Shown: piece after piece, positions 19,096 through 26,276 of the stretch
How positions within the stretch are numbered: position 1 is the stretch's first letter
Layout of the letters: each line of letters begins with the position of its first letter
Source of the DNA: Methylobacterium cerastii
Lineage (GTDB): Bacteria > Pseudomonadota > Alphaproteobacteria > Rhizobiales > Beijerinckiaceae
Direction: 5' to 3'
Length of the DNA: 64,000 nucleotides
Assembly (NCBI RefSeq): GCF_022179125.1
Contig: NZ_BPQG01000052.1
Span: 59,845 to 123,844 of the forward strand
Notes under the pieces: model-generated
Database searches by the model: none
What the model was told of the DNA's origin: nothing
The model's input: only the letters and a program-made list of their open reading frames with translations
Translations under genes and position numbers: made by a program

Positions 19096-19374
19096 TCAGG
19101 CGATGGCGGCGGCGACCATGTCCGGATGCAGGGCGATGACGCGGACGTAGGCGACCGCGAAATCGGGTGCCGTGGTCCGCGCCTGCTCCCAATCGCGCAA
19201 GGTTCCGAGCGACACCCGAAAGCGCAGAGCGAACTTGCCTTGCGATAAACCGAGGCTCGTGCGCGCCATACGGATCAGCCGAGCCTTCTGCGCCCGATCC
19301 AAAGCCGTGGCCGAGACGTCGAAATCCTCCGGGTCTCTGGTCTCAGAGGCCAGAATGGCAGGCTCGTCCTTCAC
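19096..19374 (-). CDS. Helix-turn-helix antitoxin partner of BrnT
   Basis: This 92-residue protein has a lambda-repressor-like helix-turn-helix in its middle (LIRMARTSLGLSQGKFALRFRVSLGTLRDWEQ). After that comes TTAPDFAVAYVRVIALHPD, typical of antitoxins such as the HTH partners of HigB- or BrnT-type toxins. It starts at a GTG (19374) and overlaps the 3' end of the toxin gene by 32 bases, so toxin precedes antitoxin and translation is coupled. The usual BrnA partner is a ribbon-helix-helix protein, so this is the less common pairing. It probably represses its own operon. Confidence 0.72.
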   Translation of the reverse strand: MKDEPAILASETRDPEDFDVSATALDRAQKARLIRMARTSLGLSQGKFALRFRVSLGTLRDWEQARTTAPDFAVAYVRVIALHPDMVAAAIA

Positions 19375-19615
19375 CGGCGTTGCTCCTTCTGACCGAGATG
19401 AACCGCGGTCGCCCGTTCCGCCAGGTGAACACGACCGTATGTAGTTTGCCCTCAACCGACCCGACGGCCTTGAAGCGTTCCTCCCCGTCCTGCGGGCGGA
19501 CAGAGGGAATGATCAGGTGGGCTTCGTCCGGCATGATCCTGTCGCCGAATGCGAGCGACAGGCCGTGCCGCTCGCGGTTGATCGCGTCCTTGCCGGGATC
19601 GAACGGCTCGTTCAT
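19343..19615 (-). CDS. brnT: BrnT-family type II toxin
   Basis: BrnT toxins are small ribonucleases with a RelE-like fold. The product shows the family pattern: FDPGKDAINRERHGLSLAFGD at the start, then EERFKAVGSVEGKLHTVVFTWRNGRPRFISVRRSN. The C-terminal extension after RRSN is short. I chose the ATG at 19615, which puts the conserved FDPGKD near the N-terminus and gives 90 residues; an ATG at 19657 would add 14. It lies between tsf and pyrH on the opposite strand, an insertion into an otherwise conserved ribosomal/nucleotide gene row. Confidence 0.75.
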   Translation of the reverse strand: MNEPFDPGKDAINRERHGLSLAFGDRIMPDEAHLIIPSVRPQDGEERFKAVGSVEGKLHTVVFTWRNGRPRFISVRRSNAGEGRACHSGL

Positions 19616-19798
19616 CCGATGATGAGTGCGGAATTTCCGTACTTCTGGCAAGTTCATCCTCGTGGTCGGCCGCCGATTTTTCGGAAGCGGTTCGCCGACC
19701 GGGTCTCCGAGCCCTCGACGGTCCGGGGCGGGGTGACGTAGAAGCCCCTCGGTTCTGGATCAGGTGCGGCCGTGTCGCCGGACCCTATGAGGTGGACG

Positions 19799-20521
19799 AT
19801 GCCGGAGACGACGCCGTTTCGCCGCGTGCTGGTCAAACTCTCCGGCGAGGCGCTGGCCGCCCCGGACGGGTACTGGCTCCATCCGCCGACGCTGGCGGGG
19901 CTCGCCGAGGACATCGCCCGCGCCATCGAGGCCGGGATCGAGGTCGCGCTGGTGGTTGGCGGCGGAAACATGATCCGCGGCGCGCGGATCTCCCAGGCCG
20001 GCTTCATCGATCGAGCCACCGGCGATTCGCTCGGCATGATGGCGACGGTGATGAACTCGCTGGCGCTTGAGACCGCGCTGAACGCGGCCGGCGTGCCCGC
20101 CCGCACGATGTCGGCGGTGTCGATGCCGACGATCTGCGAGACCTACGCGCGCCAGCCCGCCCTGCACCACCTCGACAAGGGCCAGGTGGTGGTGCTCGCC
20201 GGCGGCACCGGCAACCCGTTCTTCACCACCGATACGGCCGCCGTGCTCCGTGCCGCGGAACTGCGCTGCGACGCGGTTCTGAAGGCGACGCAGGTGGACG
20301 GCGTCTACTCGGCCGACCCCAAGACCCACCCCGACGCGACCCGCTACGACCGCATCACCCACGACGAGGCGATCAGTCGTGACCTCAAGATAATGGATAC
20401 GGCGGCCTTCGCCCTCGCCCGCGAGAGCCGGCTGTCGATCGTCGTCGGCTCGGTGCACCCGCCGTCCTCGATCACCGCGATCCTGACGGGGCAGGCGCCC
20501 TCCACCCTGGTCGTGCCTTGA
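19799..20521 (+). CDS. pyrH: Uridylate kinase
   Basis: PyrH phosphorylates UMP to UDP. The 240-residue product has the family motifs VLVKLSGEAL, VVGGGNMIRGA, MNSLALETAL, AGGTGNPFFTTDTAA and ATQVDGVYSADP. I chose the ATG at 19799 because a GAGGTGG Shine-Dalgarno lies just before it. A GTG at 19772 would add nine residues. The usual order is tsf-pyrH-frr; here a toxin-antitoxin pair and a BLUF-like gene have been inserted on the two sides. Confidence 0.96.
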   Translation: MPETTPFRRVLVKLSGEALAAPDGYWLHPPTLAGLAEDIARAIEAGIEVALVVGGGNMIRGARISQAGFIDRATGDSLGMMATVMNSLALETALNAAGVPARTMSAVSMPTICETYARQPALHHLDKGQVVVLAGGTGNPFFTTDTAAVLRAAELRCDAVLKATQVDGVYSADPKTHPDATRYDRITHDEAISRDLKIMDTAAFALARESRLSIVVGSVHPPSSITAILTGQAPSTLVVP

Positions 20522-20667
20522 GACGGCACCCGCGGGTCGGCTCGGGCACGCCCGCGAAAAACAACCAGCGGGCGAAGTTCGTCGTGACGGTTTGGTGAGG
20601 ATTGAAGGGTTTTAATTCCGGCGCGTCGCGCGGGATAAGCTTTGCGCGGAAACGACGGACCCGTCGA

Positions 20668-21159
20668 ATGCCGCTTTCGCAAATCGTGTTTTTCAGTCGA
20701 AATCAGATCAGGCTGGCCGGTGGCTCCATGCGCGAGATGGTCAAGGACATCCTGACTGCCTGCAACCGCTACGATCGCGTGTCCGGGCTGACCGGGGCCC
20801 TGGTCTTCAACGATCACTTCTTCCTTCAGGCGATGGAGGGGGAGAGGGCGGCGATCTCGGAACAGCTTTGGAAGCTCGCCGCAGACAACCGCCACAGCGG
20901 CATGGTGCTCATGTCGAGCCGTCCCATCGAGCAGCGCGACTTCGAGGGTTGGATGGTGGGCTTCGCCGGCCATTCCGACGCCCTCGACGCGATCTACATG
21001 GATTACGGCGCGACCCCGAAGCTCGACCCGAGCGCGATGCCGGTCCAGAGCGCCATCAAACTCCTGCGTGCCTTCGCGCATCTCGACGGCGGCCATTTCG
21101 TCCAGAAGTCCGGGGCTGGGCCGATCGTGCCGAAAGACCCGGCCCGCCGGGGCGCTTGA
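20668..21159 (+). CDS. BLUF-like domain protein lacking photochemical residues
   Basis: This 163-residue protein has the overall BLUF sequence plan: LSQIVFFSR, then RVSGLTGALVFNDHFFLQAMEGERAAI, then RHSGMVLMSSRPIEQRDFEGWMVGFAG. Compared with Slr1694, the flavin-contacting tyrosine (Y8) is F8 and the two asparagines (N31/N32) are Y35 and D36; the glutamine of FLQ is kept (Q54). Without Tyr it cannot do the normal BLUF photoreaction, and flavin binding is doubtful. I chose the ATG at 20668, right before the domain. It sits between pyrH and frr on the same strand. A light-independent regulatory role is an inference. Confidence 0.75.
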   Translation: MPLSQIVFFSRNQIRLAGGSMREMVKDILTACNRYDRVSGLTGALVFNDHFFLQAMEGERAAISEQLWKLAADNRHSGMVLMSSRPIEQRDFEGWMVGFAGHSDALDAIYMDYGATPKLDPSAMPVQSAIKLLRAFAHLDGGHFVQKSGAGPIVPKDPARRGA

Positions 21160-21312
21160 GAACCCGCGCCCGCTGCCGAGCCGAGAGGCTCCGATCGCGG
21201 TCCCGATCCGGACGGACGCCATTTGCGGCGAGTCGGATTTTGGTCCATGGAAACGCCCGAACGGCCCCAAGGCCCATCTCACTCCTGATCTTCGCGTCGG
21301 AATACCGCCCGC

Positions 21313-21879
21313 ATGGCTACACCAACCCCTTTCGACCTGTCCGACATCAAGCGCCGCATGCAGGGCGCCGTCGCATCGCTCTCCAAGGACCTCGGATCGC
21401 TGCGCACCGGCCGCGCGACCCCCAGCATCCTCGACCCGATCCAGGTCGACGCCTACGGCGCCTCGATGCCGATGGCGCAGGTCGCCACCGTCAGCGTGCC
21501 CGAGCCGCGCCTGCTCTCGATCTCGGTCTGGGACCGCGGCATGGTCACGGCGGTGGAGAAGGCGATCCGCGAATCCGACCTCGGCCTCAACCCGCAGACG
21601 GAAGGCCAGACCATTCGCCTGCGCATCCCCGAGATGAACGAGCAACGCCGCAAGGAAATGGTCAAGGTCGCGCACAAGTACACCGAGGAGGCCCGCGTCG
21701 CGGTCCGCCACGTGCGCCGCGACGGGCTCGACCACCTCAAGAAGCTGCTCAAGGACAGCGCCATCTCCGAGGACGACGAGAAGCGCCAGGCCACCGAAGT
21801 GCAGAAGGTCACCGACCAGTACATCGGCGAGGTCGACGGGGTGCTGGCGTCCAAGGAAAAGGAAATCATGCAGGTGTGA
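21313..21879 (+). CDS. frr: Ribosome recycling factor
   Basis: RRF works with EF-G to split the post-termination ribosome. The 188-residue product is typical: [28 protein letters not shown], then the hinge and beta domain ([22 protein letters not shown]), [25 protein letters not shown], and the long C-terminal helix ending KEIMQV. Length and motifs agree with the family. It lies upstream of cdsA, but uppS, the usual next gene, is not present. Confidence 0.96.
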   Translation: MATPTPFDLSDIKRRMQGAVASLSKDLGSLRTGRATPSILDPIQVDAYGASMPMAQVATVSVPEPRLLSISVWDRGMVTAVEKAIRESDLGLNPQTEGQTIRLRIPEMNEQRRKEMVKVAHKYTEEARVAVRHVRRDGLDHLKKLLKDSAISEDDEKRQATEVQKVTDQYIGEVDGVLASKEKEIMQV

Positions 21880-22053
21880 GGCGGCTTGCGGCTCAATCTC
21901 CCAAGTGGAGAACGAACCCGTGACTGCTTCCGAGATGTGTGGCGCCGGGATCGATCGCGTCCGAAACGACGATGTGACGGAGTTGGGCGGCGTGGACGAG
22001 AAGCATTTTGCGCATCTTGCCCTCGTGCGGTTTCGAGGGCCGGAGATCCGCTG
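21880..22053 (+). other. 174-base frr-cdsA gap where uppS is normally found
   Basis: The gap is far too short for undecaprenyl-diphosphate synthase, which needs about 750 bases. An open frame through it ends with TGA at 22052-22054, overlapping the cdsA ATG as TGATG, the kind of coupling an upstream uppS would have. Its last residues (DEKHFAHLALVRFRGPEIR) loosely resemble the UppS C-terminus (D-x-x-H-F ... RGRERRF). This could be a scrap left by deletion, or chance. Confidence 0.35.
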
Positions 22054-22914
22054 ATGGCCGTCCCCGACGCCACCGCTGGCGCCCGGAAGAACCCTTTCGC
22101 GAACCGTGAGTTCGGCCTTCGCGTCGTCTCGGGGCTGGTGCTGGCGGCGATCGTCGTGGCCGCCCTGGTGCTCGGCGGCTGGGCGTTCGCCGCGATCTGG
22201 CTCGTGGCCGGCATCGTCGGGGCCGCCGAGTGGATCGGCATGAGCCGTACGGTGCCGCGCCGCGCGCTCCTCGCCGTCGTCGCCGGCACGCTGATCCTGA
22301 CAGCCGCATGCTTCGAGGGCGCCGCGCCGCGCTACGCAGTGGCGGCCATCCTGGTGCTCGGCGCCGTGCTCTGCCTCGTCCTGGCGCAGGGGAATGCTGG
22401 ACGCCTGCGGGCGCTCGGTGCGCTGTCCGGCGGCGCCGTGATCGCCCTGGTGCCGGTGGCCCTGCGCGATGCGCCGACGATCGGCATCCTCGGGCCGGCC
22501 TGGATGTTCGCCGTGGTCTGGTCGACCGACGTCGTCGCCTACTTCACCGGCCGGACGCTCGGCGGCCCGAAGCTGATGCCGCGGGTGTCGCCGAAGAAGA
22601 CTTGGTCCGGCGCGCTCGGCGGCCTCGCCGGGGCGGTCGCCGCCGGGATCGGCGTCGTCATGCTCGCCCGGGCACAGGGCTGGAGCCCGCTCGCCGCGAC
22701 CTCGCTGGTCTGGGTCGGGCTCGCCAGCGCCGTCGCCTCCGTCCTGAGCCAGGGCGGCGACCTCGTCGAATCGGGCCTGAAGCGCCGTTACGGCGTGAAG
22801 GATTCCGGCGCGTCGATCCCCGGCCATGGCGGGGTGATGGACCGGCTCGACGGGTTCTTTGCCGTCGCGCTGCTGGCCGGCCTCTACCTGATCCTGCGCC
22901 GCCTCGCGGCCTGA
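22054..22914 (+). CDS. cdsA: Phosphatidate cytidylyltransferase
   Basis: CdsA makes CDP-diacylglycerol from phosphatidate and CTP in the inner membrane. The 286-residue product has about eight membrane helices. The signature is near the C-terminus: ESGLKRRYGVKDSGASIPGHGGVMDRLDG. An inner segment GGPKLMPRVSPKKTWSGALGG is also typical. I chose the ATG at 22054, which matches the conserved N-terminus; the frame is open upstream without homology. dxr follows after 14 bases, so the two are in one operon. Confidence 0.95.
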   Translation: MAVPDATAGARKNPFANREFGLRVVSGLVLAAIVVAALVLGGWAFAAIWLVAGIVGAAEWIGMSRTVPRRALLAVVAGTLILTAACFEGAAPRYAVAAILVLGAVLCLVLAQGNAGRLRALGALSGGAVIALVPVALRDAPTIGILGPAWMFAVVWSTDVVAYFTGRTLGGPKLMPRVSPKKTWSGALGGLAGAVAAGIGVVMLARAQGWSPLAATSLVWVGLASAVASVLSQGGDLVESGLKRRYGVKDSGASIPGHGGVMDRLDGFFAVALLAGLYLILRRLAA

Positions 22915-22928
22915 CGGAGTTTTACGCC

Positions 22929-24107
22929 GTGACCCACACCGTCACCATCCTGGGCGCCACGGGCTCGATCGGCCGCTCGACCACCGACTTGGTGGCCCAG
23001 CACCCGGACCGCTTCCGGGTCGGCGCCGTCGTCGGCGGCTGCGACGCCGCCGCCCTGGCCAAGGTCGCGCGCGAGACCGGGGCGCGCTTCGCCGCCTTGG
23101 CCGACCCGGCCGGCGGGCCGGCGCTCGCCGAGGCGTTGTCGGGCTCCGGCATCCCGAGCGGGGCGGGCGAGGCGGCGGTCCTCGACGCGGTGGCGCAGGA
23201 CGCCGACATCGTCGTCGCCGCGATCAGCGGCGCGGCCGGGCTGAAGCCGACCCACGCGGCGCTCCGCCTCGGGCGACGGGTCGCGCTCGCCAACAAGGAG
23301 AGCCTGGTCTGCGCCGGGGACGCCTTCATGCGCGACGCCAAGCGCTACGGCGCGACGATCCTGCCGATGGATTCCGAGCACGACGCGCTCAGCCAGGCGA
23401 TGGCCGGGCGGCCGCTCGCGGACGTGCGCACCATGATGATCACCGCGTCCGGCGGCCCCTTCCGGACCTGGACACGCGAACGCATCGCGGCCGCCTCGCC
23501 GGCCGAGGCCGCCGCCCACCCGACCTGGTCGATGGGCATGAAGATCAACATCGATTCCGCCTCCCTGATGAACAAGGGGCTGGAGTTGATCGAGGCGCAC
23601 CACCTGTTCGGCATCGAGCCGGACCGCCTCGACGTGGTGGTGCATCCGCAATCGGTGATCCACGGCATGATCTACTGGCTCGACGGCGCCGTCACCGCCG
23701 AGCTGGCGCTGCCCGACATGCGGGTTCCGATCTCGCACTGCCTGGGCCTCGGTGACCGCCTGACCATCGCCCGCGGCCGGCCCCTCGACCTCGTGGCCCT
23801 CGGCAGCCTCACCTTCGAGGCGGCCGACGAAGCGCGCTTCCCCTGCCTGGCGCTAGCCCGCGCGGCGCTCGCCGAGGGCGGCGCCGCGCCGACCGTGATG
23901 AACGCGGCCAACGAGATCGCGGTGGCGGTCTTCATCGCCGGCGCGATCCCGTTCTACGGCATCGCCGACCTCGTCGAGCGCGCCATCGCGCATTTCTCAG
24001 GCCTCCACCGCACGGCGCCGGACGGCGTCGAGGAGGCCCTGGCCATCGATGCCGAAGTCCGGGCCTGGAGCACGGCGGCGCTGCCGCGGTTGCGCGCGGC
24101 GGGGTAA
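22929..24107 (+). CDS. dxr: 1-deoxy-D-xylulose 5-phosphate reductoisomerase
   Basis: DXR makes methylerythritol phosphate from DXP in the isoprenoid MEP pathway, using NADPH. The 392-residue product starts with the nucleotide-binding VTILGATGSIGRSTTDL. It carries the metal and substrate motifs LPMDSEHDALSQ, KINIDSASLMNKGLE and EAHHLF, and ends with the usual helical C-terminal domain. Translation begins at a GTG (22929), 14 bases after cdsA. The product shares the DXP pool with PdxJ, which is also in this window. Confidence 0.96.
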   Translation: MTHTVTILGATGSIGRSTTDLVAQHPDRFRVGAVVGGCDAAALAKVARETGARFAALADPAGGPALAEALSGSGIPSGAGEAAVLDAVAQDADIVVAAISGAAGLKPTHAALRLGRRVALANKESLVCAGDAFMRDAKRYGATILPMDSEHDALSQAMAGRPLADVRTMMITASGGPFRTWTRERIAAASPAEAAAHPTWSMGMKINIDSASLMNKGLELIEAHHLFGIEPDRLDVVVHPQSVIHGMIYWLDGAVTAELALPDMRVPISHCLGLGDRLTIARGRPLDLVALGSLTFEAADEARFPCLALARAALAEGGAAPTVMNAANEIAVAVFIAGAIPFYGIADLVERAIAHFSGLHRTAPDGVEEALAIDAEVRAWSTAALPRLRAAG

Positions 24108-24119
24108 GCCGTCTCCGCC

Positions 24120-24232
24120 GTCATTCCGCGGCGCCGCAGGCGAGCCCGGAATCCAGAGCCGCCGACGGTGCCATCTCGATCACGACCTAGGGTTCTGGAT
24201 TCCGGGTTCTGCTTCGCAGCCCCGGAATGATG
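24120..24232. repeat. Intergenic inverted repeat (REP-like element)
   Basis: Two imperfect arms of about 40 bases, each holding CATTCCG and CCCGGAATCCAGA or their complements, face each other around a short centre. The outer ends read TCATTCCG and CCGGAATGA. Elements with this core are scattered through genomes of Rhizobiales as I know them. It follows the dxr stop and faces the end of the tetR gene, so it may also act as a two-way terminator. Confidence 0.65.
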
Positions 24233-24280
24233 GAGCGGATGCGGTAAGCATCGACGCCGATCATACCCAAACGCGGCTCG

Positions 24281-24922
24281 TCACCGCTCCGGGCCGTACC
24301 CCGCGAAGAACACCCGCACGGCTTCCCGGATGCGATAGTCGATCTCGTCCCGCGTCACCGGATCGCCGGCATTGAACAGCAACCGCGTCAGCAGGCCGGC
24401 CTGGCAGAGGTGGAGGAAGTGCTTGGCGGCGAGGTTCGTGTCGTCAGCCTTCAGGCGCCCGGCCGTGACCTGCGCGTCGAGGTAGGCGGTGAGCCGCGCC
24501 ACGCCCATCGCCGGGCCGGCCTCGAAGAAGGCTTGGCCGAAGCGCGGAAACTTCTCGCACGCCCCGATCACCATGCGGATCACCGCCACGTGCTCGGGGC
24601 GGACCATCTCGATGAGGTAGGTGGTGCCGAGCCGCGTCAGCACGGCGGCGACGTCGGGGTCGTCGGCGTCGAGCCTGAACAGCGCCTCGGCGAGGCCGCG
24701 CTTCTCCTCCAGGGTCAGCGCCTCGAACAACGCCTCCTTGCTGTCGAAGTAGACGTAGAGCGTGCCTTTCGAGACCCCAGCCGTGCGGGCGATCTCGCCC
24801 ATGCTCGCCCCGTCGAAGCCCGCACCCATGAAGACCTGGCGCGCGCCGTCGAGGATCTGGCGGCGCTTGTCGCTTTCCGGCGTCGCGGCATCTCGTTCCA
24901 GCGTGGCGGAGGTCGCGGGCAT
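24281..24922 (-). CDS. TetR/AcrR family transcriptional repressor
   Basis: This 213-residue protein has an N-terminal TetR helix-turn-helix (RRQILDGARQVFMGAGFDGASMGEIARTAGVSKGTLYVYFDSKEALFEAL) and a larger ligand-binding domain. The C-terminal part resembles the TetR_C regulatory domain seen beside RND and DHA2 pumps. It is divergent from an HlyD/DHA2 efflux pair. Two copies of one palindrome lie in the shared intergenic space, so it very likely represses both itself and the pump and is released by a pump substrate. The ligand is unknown. Confidence 0.9.
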   Translation of the reverse strand: MPATSATLERDAATPESDKRRQILDGARQVFMGAGFDGASMGEIARTAGVSKGTLYVYFDSKEALFEALTLEEKRGLAEALFRLDADDPDVAAVLTRLGTTYLIEMVRPEHVAVIRMVIGACEKFPRFGQAFFEAGPAMGVARLTAYLDAQVTAGRLKADDTNLAAKHFLHLCQAGLLTRLLFNAGDPVTRDEIDYRIREAVRVFFAGYGPER

Positions 24923-24935
24923 CTTGCCGATCCTG

Positions 24936-24958
24936 ATTGACCGAACCGTTCGGTCAAT
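24936..24958. promoter_or_regulatory. TetR operator O1
   Basis: This is a perfect 11+1+11 palindrome (ATTGACCGAAC and GTTCGGTCAAT around one C), 14 bases upstream of the tetR start. It shares the TGACCGAAC-n-GTTCGGTCA core with O2. Confidence 0.85.
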
Positions 24959-24966
24959 GGTATTTA
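24937..24966 (+). promoter_or_regulatory. Probable promoter of the efflux pair
   Basis: TTGACC is followed after 18 bases by TATTTA. The -35 box lies inside operator O1, so repressor binding would block RNA polymerase directly. Confidence 0.55.
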
Positions 24967-25004
24967 CCGCGTTGGATCGGCAGACGTCAAACTTTTAGCG
25001 CCGA

Positions 25005-25023
25005 TGACCGAACGGTTCGGTCA
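25005..25023. promoter_or_regulatory. TetR operator O2
   Basis: This is a second copy of the palindrome (TGACCGAAC, one G, GTTCGGTCA). Its centre is 67 bases from the centre of O1, and it lies 27 bases before the HlyD start. The spacing is about six helical turns. Confidence 0.85.
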
Positions 25024-25050
25024 GCAAGTTACGAGACTGGGATTTCGGGC

Positions 25051-26271
25051 ATGTCGTTGCGCGAGGATGGCGACCGGATCGATGCGATCGAGACGACAGA
25101 CGCCGTGCGGGACGACCGCGCCGAGGCGCCGCGTGCTGCCCAGAAGGCGGTTGAGCCGCCGCCCGCCGCCCCGAAGGTCGCCGAGCCGCCGGCAGCAAAG
25201 ACGCGCTCGCGCAAGAAGCTGGTCTTGGCCGGCCTGCTCTGTGCGGTCCTCGCTGGGGGCGGCTACCAGGGCTGGCAGTACTGGACGGTCGGGCGGTTCT
25301 TCGTGTCCACGGACGACGCCTACGTGCAGGCCGACATCTCGGTGCTCGCGGCCAAGGTGTCCGGTTACCTCGAAGCGGTGCCGGTGGTGAACGGCCAGTC
25401 GGTGAAGAAGGGCGACGTGATCGCCCGGCTCGACGACGGCGACTATCGGCTCGCGCAGCAGGCGGCGCAGGACAAGCTCGCGACCCAGGAAAGCACGATC
25501 GTGCGGATCGGCCGGCAGGCCGACGCAGCCCAGGCGCAGGTCGCGCAGATGGCCGCACAGATCGACGCCACCAAGGCCGACGCGGTGCGCGCGCTCGCCG
25601 ACTACAACCGCGCGACGCAGATGCAATCCGACTACGTCGCCAAATCCCGCCTCGACCAGGCCAAGGCCGACCGCGACCGGACCGACGCCGCGGTGAAGGG
25701 CGCAGAGGCTGGGCTGATCGCGGCGAAGGCCAACGTCGAGGTGCTGCATGCCCAGCAGCGCGAGGCCGAGAGCCTGGCCGCCGAACTGCGCACCGCCGTC
25801 GATCGCGCCAAGCGCGACGTGGCCTTCTCGACGATCCGGGCTCCGTTCGACGGCGTCGTCGGCAACAAGGCTGTCGAGGCTGGCGCCTACGTCGCGCCGG
25901 GCTCTCGCGTCGCCGCTCTGGTGCCGCTGAAAAGCGTACGCATCGATGCGAACTTCAAGGAGACGCAGCTCGTGCGCGTCCGCCCGGGGCAGCGCGTCCA
26001 GGTCAAGGTCGACGCCTATCCCGGCCGCGAGATCGAGGGTGAGGTCGAGTCGCTCTCGCCCGCCTCCGGTTCGGTCTTCAGCCTGTTGCCGCCCGACAAC
26101 GCCACGGGCAACTTCACCAAGATCGTCCAGCGCCTGCCGGTTCGGGTGAAGGTGCCGGCCGACATGGCCGCCGAAGGCCTGCTCCGGCCCGGCCTGTCGG
26201 TGACGGTCCGCATCGACACCCGCGACGGCGCCGACGCGCCGCTGCTTCGCACCGCGCACAAGCAGGACTGA
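25051..26271 (+). CDS. HlyD-family membrane fusion protein (EmrA-type)
   Basis: This 406-residue protein is the periplasmic adaptor of a tripartite efflux pump. It has a soluble N-terminal stretch of about 65 residues, one membrane helix (KLVLAGLLCAVLAGGGYQGW) and a biotinyl-lipoyl domain (VSGYLEAVPVVNGQSVKKGDVIARLDD). Then come a coiled-coil hairpin and the second lipoyl half (IRAPFDGVVGNKAVEAGAYV) with a beta-barrel. I chose the ATG at 25051; the frame is open upstream only across the operators. It is followed five bases later by the DHA2 exporter. No outer-membrane channel gene is adjacent. Confidence 0.92.
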   Translation: MSLREDGDRIDAIETTDAVRDDRAEAPRAAQKAVEPPPAAPKVAEPPAAKTRSRKKLVLAGLLCAVLAGGGYQGWQYWTVGRFFVSTDDAYVQADISVLAAKVSGYLEAVPVVNGQSVKKGDVIARLDDGDYRLAQQAAQDKLATQESTIVRIGRQADAAQAQVAQMAAQIDATKADAVRALADYNRATQMQSDYVAKSRLDQAKADRDRTDAAVKGAEAGLIAAKANVEVLHAQQREAESLAAELRTAVDRAKRDVAFSTIRAPFDGVVGNKAVEAGAYVAPGSRVAALVPLKSVRIDANFKETQLVRVRPGQRVQVKVDAYPGREIEGEVESLSPASGSVFSLLPPDNATGNFTKIVQRLPVRVKVPADMAAEGLLRPGLSVTVRIDTRDGADAPLLRTAHKQD

Positions 26272-26276
26272 CGCCC

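Noticed and set aside
20344-22827. 827-codon minus-strand frame opposite pyrH, BLUF, frr and cdsA
   Set aside because: Antisense of well-supported genes, low-complexity translation, no start context.
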